Assembly (NCBI GenBank): GCA_029777755.1
Contig: JAKORQ010000389.1
Span: 1-8,504 of the forward strand
Length of the DNA stretch: 8,504 bases
From: Planctomycetota bacterium
GTDB lineage: Bacteria > Planctomycetota > Phycisphaerae > Tepidisphaerales > Tepidisphaeraceae
Reading direction: 5' to 3'
The position numbers and the translations under genes are program-made. Position 1 is the stretch's first letter, and the number at the start of each line of letters is the position of its first letter. The notes beneath the pieces were generated by a model. The model was not told the origin of the DNA, did no database searches, and saw nothing but the letters and a program-made list of their open reading frames with translations. Of the stretch, positions 1 to 5,378 are shown piece after piece.

Positions 1-1249
1 AACGTGCCACCATCAGCACCTCCTCAGTATTCGGGCGCACCTCGAATATGCTTCCATCCGGGCCGGTGCCGACGATCAGGTTGTTCCCCGACAGCGCCAT
101 CGAATGGATGGTCAGGTTCCGTCGGAATACCTCGCTGACAAACCCGCCGGCGGAGATCCGATAGATGGCGCTTCCTCCGCTACCTTCAACAGGCCGCGCG
201 GGGGCGGGAGATAGCGCCGGCCCGGCCGATGGGGCGGTAGATGGCGCAACCTCCACAACGGGCGGAGGAACTGGCGCAGCGTCAACATCCTCCCCGTCCT
301 CATCCTGCTCCTGCGGACGCAGCATCGCGGGAAGACGATCGGACTTGTCGATACCCGGATCGTCCGGCCGCTCGGGCGGAGCGGGAGGTTCTCGATGCAG
401 CGGGGCATCGGGCGCCACCTCCGGGCGTCCCGGGCCTGCCTGGGCAGCGGCGGCAGCCTGGGCCGCTTCAGTCACCACGGACGTCCCGGCCGCATAGATT
501 CCACCATCCGGTGCGCTCGCCAACGCGACTATCTCAGGCTCGGCCGCGTCGTACAGTACAAACCACTCACCCGTCTTCGTGTTTATGCGGATCACCAGCC
601 CATCCGGGTCAGTGCCGATGACCATCATGTCCTCGGCCAGCGGCATCAGGGAGAGGATGTTGTTCTGGCGAAGCTGAACGATCACCCGCGAAGTGCCATC
701 AGGTGATACGTGCAGAAGCTGGCCGTTCGGTCCCGTGGCGAGAATAGTCGATCCGTCGGCCTGGACGTGGATCGCCCAGATGAACTGCGCTTCCGTGGCG
801 CGAAAGATGTCCTTTGCCTCGCCACTGTCAGGGTCGAGCTGGATCAACCTGGCGTTATGGCCACTTATTCCAATGAGCAGTTTCCCATCGGGCAAAAGCG
901 CCATGGCGCTGGCAAGGGACGTATCTGACGGTTTGTATATTTGGGTGAGTTTTCCCCCCGACAACTTCATGATTGCCCCGGCGGGCCCGGTGGAGAAAAC
1001 GATCGAGCCGTCGGCCAGTTTGAGCGTCGCGTAAACGACATCAAACCGGGGATCCTGCTCCACCAGCTTCTGTATGTCGCGTGAGAGAAGCAGCTCGCCG
1101 CGACTGCTGACAACCACCGACTCCATCTTGCCGGTAAAGTCAGACTCGCTGCTGTGCGTCCAGTTGGAGGTAGTGATCGCGCTAACACGCGGGACGACGC
1201 CAAGCACAAGCATGGCCGAAAGCAGGGCAGATCGAACCAGTGAAGTCAT
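1..1249 (-). CDS. Exported beta-propeller protein, C-terminus beyond the left edge
   Basis: The reverse strand is open from the ATG at 1249 to the window edge: 416 codons without a stop. Residues 1-24 form a signal peptide (basic start, hydrophobic core, VSA before a likely cleavage at 24/25), so the protein should be exported. The mature part repeats about every 42 residues, with turns such as TGPAG (87-91), TGPNG (172-176), TDPDG (213-217) and TGPDG (395-399), each followed by a short hydrophobic strand. This is the pattern of NHL/SMP-30/WD40-like beta-propeller blades. Residues ~257-357 are a low-complexity Ala/Pro/Glu/Asp-rich stretch that interrupts one blade. No Shine-Dalgarno is visible upstream of this ATG, but it is the start that yields the signal peptide. 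Propeller folds are binding or enzymatic scaffolds and no substrate can be named. There is no evident link to the dehydrogenase genes. The fold call is fairly firm; the function is unknown. Confidence 0.8.
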   Translation of the reverse strand, partial: MTSLVRSALLSAMLVLGVVPRVSAITTSNWTHSSESDFTGKMESVVVSSRGELLLSRDIQKLVEQDPRFDVVYATLKLADGSIVFSTGPAGAIMKLSGGKLTQIYKPSDTSLASAMALLPDGKLLIGISGHNARLIQLDPDSGEAKDIFRATEAQFIWAIHVQADGSTILATGPNGQLLHVSPDGTSRVIVQLRQNNILSLMPLAEDMMVIGTDPDGLVIRINTKTGEWFVLYDAAEPEIVALASAPDGGIYAAGTSVVTEAAQAAAAAQAGPGRPEVAPDAPLHREPPAPPERPDDPGIDKSDRLPAMLRPQEQDEDGEDVDAAPVPPPVVEVAPSTAPSAGPALSPAPARPVEGSGGSAIYRISAGGFVSEVFRRNLTIHSMALSGNNLIVGTGPDGSIFEVRPNTEEVLMVAR

Positions 1250-1278
1250 GCCAGAAAGTGTAGTAGGAGGCGGGAAAA

Positions 1279-1557
1279 TTGGACAGCGGGGGAGGAGCAA
1301 ACTCCAGCGACAAAAAGCCTTTCAAATGGTTTATTGAAGAATTATCCAAAGGGGCAATGGAAAGTAGCGTCTTGTTCCAAAGGGCAGAGAAGCAAGGCAT
1401 CAAGAAGGACACCTTGTATCGAGCCAAGGGGGAGCTAGGAATTAAAGCTGCGAAGGAAGGATTCAGAGGGGGTTGGGTATGGAAGTTAAACAACCAAGAA
1501 GAACAACAAGAAGATAAAAAAGAAGAATATTACATCGAAGATGATAGACCCTTCTAG
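1279..1557 (+). CDS. Small protein resembling the C-terminal winged-helix domain of RepA/primase-type AAA ATPases; possible element remnant
   Basis: This 92-residue frame starts with TTG, preceded by AGGAGG at 1265-1270 with 8-nt spacing, the best ribosome site in the window. The next in-frame ATG (codon 27, at 1357) would cut the conserved part. The pattern is F-(I/L)-x3-L-x2-G, then a helix ending in RAEKQGI, then DTLYRAKGELGI, then GFRGGWVWKL. From memory this matches the C-terminal region of AAA ATPase/RepA or primase-helicase proteins of plasmids, phages and integrative elements, where a small winged helix follows the motor domain. The tail (residues ~72-92) is acidic and rich in Gln, Glu and Lys. 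No Walker motifs are present, so this is either a detached C-terminal fragment or a stand-alone DNA-binding protein. Codon use is much more A-rich than in the neighbours, suggesting transfer. A strong terminator follows 30 bp later. No promoter was recognised. A chance open frame is unlikely given the ribosome site and the conserved pattern. Confidence 0.62.
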   Translation: MDSGGGANSSDKKPFKWFIEELSKGAMESSVLFQRAEKQGIKKDTLYRAKGELGIKAAKEGFRGGWVWKLNNQEEQQEDKKEEYYIEDDRPF

Positions 1558-1587
1558 AAGTAACAAAAAAGCATTTAAGGGGCAGTT

Positions 1588-1620
1588 ATGGGGGCGTTTT
1601 TTACGCCCCCATTTCTTTTT
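1588..1620 (+). terminator. Rho-independent terminator after the small winged-helix gene
   Basis: A perfect 10-bp stem (ATGGGGGCGT at 1588-1597 with ACGCCCCCAT at 1603-1612) closes a loop of five T and is followed by TTTCTTTTT on the plus strand. It lies 30 bp after the stop codon at 1557. The T-tract is present only in the plus direction, so it terminates rightward transcription before the tRNA. Confidence 0.85.
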
Positions 1621-1638
1621 ACCGCCATAGGCGGTAAA
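1618..1638. repeat. Perfect 9-bp inverted repeat with 3-nt loop
   Basis: TTTACCGCC (1618-1626) and GGCGGTAAA (1630-1638) are exact reverse complements separated by ATA. It overlaps the tail of the preceding terminator and has no T-tract on either strand, so it is not a classical terminator itself. It could be a protein-binding palindrome or part of a decayed attachment or recombination site; the sequence does not say which. Confidence 0.6.
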
Positions 1639-1668
1639 GCAATCCTACGGGGCAAATAAAGGTTTACA

Positions 1669-1686
1669 ACCCCCTTTTTAGGGGGT
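1669..1686 (-). terminator. Weak hairpin downstream of tRNA-Val, possible terminator
   Basis: ACCCCC (1669-1674) pairs with GGGGGT (1681-1686) around a 6-nt loop, giving a 6-bp GC-rich stem. It lies about 40 bp beyond the 3' end of the minus-strand tRNA. The following bases on the minus strand contain only a loose run of T (near 1655-1662), so termination would be inefficient. Assignment to the tRNA transcript is by position only. Confidence 0.3.
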
Positions 1687-1724
1687 ATCCAGTAGGAATA
1701 TTCGTTGTTTTTCGTGGTTTTTAA

Positions 1725-1798
1725 TGGGCGCTACAGGGCTCGAACCTGTGACCCCCAGCGTGTCATGCTGGTACTCTAGCCAACTGAGCTAAGCGCCC
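1725..1798 (-). tRNA. trnV: tRNA-Val (anticodon GAC)
   Basis: The reverse strand folds into a complete cloverleaf. The 7-bp acceptor stem is GGGCGCT/AGCGCCC, the D arm GCTC/GAGT, the anticodon stem CCAGC/GCTGG around ATGACAC, the variable loop 5 nt, and the T arm ACAGG-TTCGAGC-CCTGT. The discriminator base is A (1725). Loop position 33 is T and 34-36 read GAC, so it decodes GUC and GUU valine codons. CCA is not encoded; the next bases are TTA, so CCA must be added by the nucleotidyltransferase. Its 3' end points towards the A-rich block at 1260-1725, the usual geometry for integration into a tRNA gene. Confidence 0.95.
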
Positions 1799-1810
1799 CA
1801 TACGCACGTA

Positions 1811-1838
1811 AGTATATCCAGCAACGCGATTCTGGCAA
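1811..1838 (-). promoter_or_regulatory. Sigma70-like promoter for tRNA-Val
   Basis: On the minus strand, TTGCCA (1833-1838) and TATACT (1811-1816) are separated by 16 bp and sit just upstream of the tRNA, whose first base is 1798. A start near 1804 would leave a 5' leader of only a few bases for RNase P. Both hexamers are close to consensus. Confidence 0.7.
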
Positions 1839-1912
1839 GTCTCACGAGACATGGCAGTTACGTGTGGCCCCTGGTGGTGGGAGCTGCATCGTGTAAGTGC
1901 GTCCACTGCCTG

Positions 1913-1953
1913 AAAAACACAGCCCTCGTCGCGAATGCTCACGACGAGGGCTG
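1913..1953 (-). terminator. Rho-independent terminator of the DeoR-E1 operon
   Basis: AGCCCTCGTCG (1921-1931) and CGACGAGGGCT (1942-1952) form a perfect 11-bp stem, extended by one C-G pair (1920/1953), around a 10-nt loop. On the minus strand a run of five T (1913-1917) follows. It lies about 33 bp after the E1 stop codon, so it closes the minus-strand operon and insulates the tRNA, which has its own promoter further downstream. Confidence 0.9.
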
Positions 1954-1985
1954 CACCGGGTTTACTCTCTTGTAGCAGGCCTGGC

Positions 1986-4463
1986 TCAAATTCCTTCGCG
2001 GCTGCGACGCAGGAGCTCGGCCGATGAGGTTTCACGCTTCGGCGCGTATCCCTTCAGCGGCAGGATGTGCTCATGGATCGCGTCGATAATGTCTGACGGC
2101 TGCGGGAAGAATGCCGTCTCCTGCTCATCGGCCGGGGTGATCCAGTTGCGACTGCCCACCACCACCGGGGGCGCGTCCAGCTCATCAAACGCAAGCTGGC
2201 TGATCTTCGAAGCCATCGTGTGCAGGAAGCTGCCGCGCTCGCAGGCATCGCTGGAGAGCACGATCTTGCGCGTCTTCTTCACACTCTCCAGCACCTTCTC
2301 GTAGTTGAACGGGACGATGCTGCGGGCGTCGATGACCTCGCAGGAGATGCCATATTCGGACTCAAGAATCTTGGCCGCATCAAGTGCGCGATACAGCGTC
2401 GCGCCGATAGTCAGAATCGTGAGATCCTTGCCGGCCTTCTTGATGTCAGGCTCGCCGAAGGGGATCTCATAGAAGCCGGTGGGGACGCCGCCTTCGTGGA
2501 AAAGCTCGGTCTCGTCATACAGGCGCTGGCTCTCAAAGAAGACCACCGGGTCGGTGCCTACGAGGGCGGCATTCATCAGGCCCTTGGCATCGTACGGGGT
2601 GGCTGGGAAGGCGACCTTCAGCCCTGGGATATGGGCGATCATGCTGGTCCAGTCCTGCGAGTGCTGGGCGCCATACTTCGAGCCCACGGACACGCGCAGC
2701 ACCACCGGCATCTTCAGCACGCCGGCCGACATACTCTGCCACTTGGAGAGCTGGTTGAAAATCTCGTCGCCGGCTCGGCCGATGAAGTCGCAGTACATCA
2801 GCTCGGCGATTACCCGTCCGCCCTCGAGGGCGTATCCGACCGCCGACCCGACGATGGCGGCCTCGCTGATCGGCGAGTTGAACAGGCGGTGGTAGGGCAG
2901 TGCCTCGGTTAGCCCGCGATACACGGCAAACGCGCCGCCCCAGTCGCGGTTTTCCTCCCCATAGGCTACAAGCGTGGGATCGATGTAGAAGCGGTCGATG
3001 ATCGCCTCAAAGAGGGCGTCACGCATGCTCACGCAGCGGCTTTTGGGGAGCCTCTTGCCATTCTCATCCAGGCCGAAACGGCTCTTGTTGGCGATCTGCT
3101 TGACGCGGGGATTCTCTTCCTTGGGCATCAGCACCTCAGGCTGACGCGAGGTGTCGAAACTCTCCACCCGCTGATTGGAGAACATCACCTTCTCCAGTTC
3201 ATTGCCCGCTGGCATGAGGTCCAGCCGCGGTGAGATATCCAGGTCGATCGCGAGCTTGTACACGTCCAGGATCAGCTCATCGATCTTTTCCTTCATCGCA
3301 TCCAGCTCAGGCTGCGTGCAGATGTTCGCGGAGACCAGCTCATCGGCGAATGCCAGCAGCGAGTCATGCTTTTGCCACTTCTCGATCTCGCTCTTCTCGC
3401 GATAGCTGGAGGCATCGGAAGGCGAGTGGCCGGAGAACCGGTAGGTCACGGTATCCAGCAGCACCGGGCCGCGGCCTTCCTCAAGGATTTGCTTCTTGCG
3501 ACGGATGGCGTCGATCACCGCCAGCGGGTTGTAACCGTCGACGCGCTCCGCGTGCATCTGGTCCGGGTTCACGCCGGCGCCGACGCGAGCCAGGATCTTC
3601 TGGCCCATGGTTTCGCCGACCGGCTGGCCACCCATGCCATAAAAGTTGTTGACGAAGTTGAAGATGAGCCGCAGGCCGCCGCGATGCTCCTCATCCCACA
3701 GCTCCCTGAACTGGTCCATGGTTGAGAAGACGATCGCTTCCCACACGGGGCCGCAGCCCAGCGAGGCATCGCCGATGTTGCAGATGACGATGCCGGGCTT
3801 GTGGTTTACCTTTTTGAACAGCGCCGCGCCCACCGAGATGTCGGCCGATCCGCCGACGATGGCGTTGTTAGGCATGATCCCGAGCGGCGGGAAGAAGGCG
3901 TGCATCGACCCGCCCAGCCCCTTGTTGAAGCCGGTTTCGCGGGCAAAGATCTCTGCCAGCGCGCCGTACACCAGGAACTTCACCGCCAGGTCCTTCACGG
4001 AGCCTTCGTGGTTCTTCTCGACGACCTTCAGACACTTGCCGCCGAAGTATTCCTTCATGATCTTCATGAGGCTCTCGTCATCGAGCTTCTGGATGGCGGA
4101 AAGCCCCTTGGCGAGAATCTCTCCGTGCGAGCGGTGCGAGCCGAAGATGTGATCATCGGCGTCAAGCAGGTATGCCTGGCCGACTGCTGAAGCCTCCTGG
4201 CCGATCGAAAGGTGAGCCGGGCCGCGGTGGTTGTACTCGATGCCCATGTAGTTGCCACGCAGCTTCACCTCGTTGAGCATCGTCTCAAAGGCGCGAATGA
4301 TCATCATGTCGCGCTGGATGCGAAGCAGGTCCTCTGGGGTGAAGTTACCCAGCGCCAGCTCACGCGCCACACCCTTGGAATACTGGTTAACGGGGATGGG
4401 TGTGAACTCCACGTATGACTTGGCGCGGCATGCTTCCGGTTCGATCGTTATGCACTTGGGCAT
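1986..4463 (-). CDS. 2-oxoacid dehydrogenase E1 component, fused alpha and beta subunits
   Basis: This is the thiamine-diphosphate-dependent E1 enzyme. It decarboxylates a 2-oxoacid and reductively acylates the lipoyl group of E2. At 825 residues it is an alpha-beta fusion; many bacteria use two proteins of about 330-360 residues. The alpha half (~41-420) has GSHRSHGE (108-115), a thiamine-diphosphate motif starting GDA (231-233) and ending NN (272-273), and the loop YRFSGHSPSD (341-350). The beta half (~476-805) has ISE with the cofactor-contacting Glu533, and GAQHSQD with His601. A polar linker (~421-475) joins them. The ATG has GAGGAG at 4470-4475 with 6-nt spacing. The DeoR gene lies 39 bp upstream, so both are probably co-transcribed. 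E2 and E3 are encoded on the opposite strand nearby, supporting one complex. There are about 12 extra residues inside the thiamine-diphosphate motif. Substrate (pyruvate, acetoin, branched-chain or another 2-oxoacid) cannot be assigned. The enzyme class is certain. Confidence 0.95.
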   Translation of the reverse strand: MPKCITIEPEACRAKSYVEFTPIPVNQYSKGVARELALGNFTPEDLLRIQRDMMIIRAFETMLNEVKLRGNYMGIEYNHRGPAHLSIGQEASAVGQAYLLDADDHIFGSHRSHGEILAKGLSAIQKLDDESLMKIMKEYFGGKCLKVVEKNHEGSVKDLAVKFLVYGALAEIFARETGFNKGLGGSMHAFFPPLGIMPNNAIVGGSADISVGAALFKKVNHKPGIVICNIGDASLGCGPVWEAIVFSTMDQFRELWDEEHRGGLRLIFNFVNNFYGMGGQPVGETMGQKILARVGAGVNPDQMHAERVDGYNPLAVIDAIRRKKQILEEGRGPVLLDTVTYRFSGHSPSDASSYREKSEIEKWQKHDSLLAFADELVSANICTQPELDAMKEKIDELILDVYKLAIDLDISPRLDLMPAGNELEKVMFSNQRVESFDTSRQPEVLMPKEENPRVKQIANKSRFGLDENGKRLPKSRCVSMRDALFEAIIDRFYIDPTLVAYGEENRDWGGAFAVYRGLTEALPYHRLFNSPISEAAIVGSAVGYALEGGRVIAELMYCDFIGRAGDEIFNQLSKWQSMSAGVLKMPVVLRVSVGSKYGAQHSQDWTSMIAHIPGLKVAFPATPYDAKGLMNAALVGTDPVVFFESQRLYDETELFHEGGVPTGFYEIPFGEPDIKKAGKDLTILTIGATLYRALDAAKILESEYGISCEVIDARSIVPFNYEKVLESVKKTRKIVLSSDACERGSFLHTMASKISQLAFDELDAPPVVVGSRNWITPADEQETAFFPQPSDIIDAIHEHILPLKGYAPKRETSSAELLRRSREGI

Positions 4464-4502
4464 TTGTTACTCCTCACAATTCGTCGGCCGATCAGCGGCC
4501 AT

Positions 4503-5303
4503 TCATTTGTCTGTTAAAGCGGCGTACTCGTTTTCCTTGATGGTTGAGGGCGTCACGAGCGTGATGCCCCTGGCTTCAAAGAAGCTTCGCCAGTCATCCG
4601 ACGGTTCACATTCGGTCACGACACGCGAGATGCGATCCCAGTCGACAATCTTGAACAGTGAAGGCGAAGCAAATTTCGTCTGGTCGGCTACGAGGATGGT
4701 CTCGCGGCTGCCCAGCACGGCGATGCGGTTCAGGTGAGCCGATTCCAGGTCGGATGCGGCCGGGCCGAAATCCTGGGAGAGACCGTCGGCCCCGATAAAG
4801 CAGAGGTATCCGCGCAACTGGTCAAGCTGGGTCGCGGCCAGCGGGCCAACGCAATCCATGCGGTCCGGGCGATACTGGCCGCCGATCATGATGACATTGA
4901 TATTGGGGCTCTCCAGCTCAAGCGTCAGGCGGGCGGAGTTGGCAATTACCGACAGCCCGCGTTTCCGCTTGAGGAAGGGAACCATCTCAAAACAAGTCGT
5001 ACCTGAATCAAGGAAGACCTGGTCATTTTCGCGCACCAGGTTGGCGGCGAGCTGCCCGATGGTGCGCTTGGCCTCGATATTGCGCTGCTGTTTGGAACGG
5101 AAGGAGAAGTCGGAATCACGCCGTATGGTGGCTCCGCCGTAGACCAGGTCGATCTGGCCCTCGTCGGCCAGCGCCTTCAGATCTCGCCTGATGGTAGCTT
5201 CCGATGCGCCCAGGACAGATGCGAGGTCCACCACGCTGACATTTCTCCGCGAGAAGATCTCATTGAGAATCTGCTGTCTTCTTTGTTGAGCAGCCGTACT
5301 CAT
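4503..5303 (-). CDS. DeoR/GlpR-family transcriptional regulator
   Basis: This 266-residue protein has the full DeoR layout and usual length. The N-terminal winged helix-turn-helix opens with QQRRQQIL (6-13), has the recognition helix SEATIRRDL (34-42) and ends in the family signature VYGGA (54-58). The DeoRC sensor domain (~75-235) shows DSGTT (99-103), IGADGLS (170-176) and ADQTKF (206-211). Members usually repress catabolic operons until a phosphorylated sugar or related metabolite binds the sensor domain. It is the first gene of the minus operon and diverges from the E2 gene across 75 bp, the classical place for a local regulator. It probably controls both arms and itself. The only purine run before the ATG (AAGGA) touches the start codon, so initiation may be nearly leaderless. 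Family assignment is firm; effector and direction of control are inferred. Confidence 0.93.
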   Translation of the reverse strand: MSTAAQQRRQQILNEIFSRRNVSVVDLASVLGASEATIRRDLKALADEGQIDLVYGGATIRRDSDFSFRSKQQRNIEAKRTIGQLAANLVRENDQVFLDSGTTCFEMVPFLKRKRGLSVIANSARLTLELESPNINVIMIGGQYRPDRMDCVGPLAATQLDQLRGYLCFIGADGLSQDFGPAASDLESAHLNRIAVLGSRETILVADQTKFASPSLFKIVDWDRISRVVTECEPSDDWRSFFEARGITLVTPSTIKENEYAALTDK

Positions 5304-5306
5304 TCC

Positions 5307-5335
5307 TTGACCAATTTACGTTCGTGACGTACTTT
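5307..5335 (+). promoter_or_regulatory. Candidate promoter of the E2-E3-PHP operon
   Basis: TTGACC (5307-5312) and TACTTT (5330-5335) are spaced by 17 bp. The -35 is near consensus and the -10 is weaker, as expected for a regulated promoter. A start near 5342 would give a leader of about 37 nt before the E2 ATG at 5379. It overlaps the divergent DeoR promoter almost completely. Confidence 0.5.
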
Positions 5336-5341
5336 AGTCAA
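5313..5341 (-). promoter_or_regulatory. Candidate promoter of the DeoR-E1 operon
   Basis: On the minus strand TTGACT (5336-5341) and TAAATT (5313-5318) are spaced by 17 bp. This is the better of the two divergent promoters. The expected start, near 5305-5306, lies only two or three bases before the DeoR ATG at 5303, which would make the transcript almost leaderless. Confidence 0.55.
5317..5331. promoter_or_regulatory. Candidate operator palindrome in the shared promoter spacer
   Basis: TACGT (5317-5321) and ACGTA (5327-5331) form an inverted repeat around TCGTG. It lies inside the spacers of both divergent promoters, so a bound protein would block both. The adjacent DeoR-family protein is the obvious candidate ligand. 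The half-sites are short, so this rests mainly on position. Confidence 0.4.
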
Positions 5342-5360
5342 AGTCTTGAGTGACTTTTGA
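5338..5360. promoter_or_regulatory. Imperfect inverted repeat in the E2 leader, second operator candidate
   Basis: TCAAAGTC (5338-5345) and GACTTTTGA (5352-5360) are inverted copies apart from one extra T, separated by TTGAGT. It starts in the -35 box of the DeoR promoter and covers the expected E2 transcription start. It could be a second binding site for the regulator or a weak RNA hairpin. Confidence 0.35.
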
Positions 5361-5378
5361 AAGAGTTGGTGTGATTTC

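Noticed and set aside
112..706. Several 90-130 codon frames on both strands over the left end
   Set aside because: They overlap the continuous signal-peptide and propeller frame on the minus strand. Their Arg/Pro/Ser-rich products are frame shadows.
1182..1493. A 103-codon minus-strand frame opposite the small winged-helix gene
   Set aside because: It has no ribosome site, crosses into the propeller gene out of frame, and shows no domain. The plus-strand frame has both a strong ribosome site and a conserved pattern.
1763..2035. A 90-codon minus-strand frame crossing the tRNA and terminator
   Set aside because: It runs through the tRNA gene, the tRNA promoter and the E1 terminator, so it cannot be a real gene.
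2220..2912. A 230-codon plus-strand frame inside the E1 gene, and several shorter ones
   Set aside because: These are complementary readings of E1 beta codons; E1 motifs on the other strand fix the real frame.
3770..3776. GDA instead of GDG in the E1 cofactor motif as a sign of an inactive enzyme
   Set aside because: The metal-binding Asp and the closing Asn residues are kept, as are Glu533 and His601 of the beta half, so loss of activity is not supported.
4482..4500. GGCCG/CGGCC inverted repeat between the DeoR and E1 genes as a terminator
   Set aside because: It has only a 5-bp stem and no T-tract, and it is followed at once by the E1 ribosome site. It is not a convincing terminator; co-transcription is more likely.
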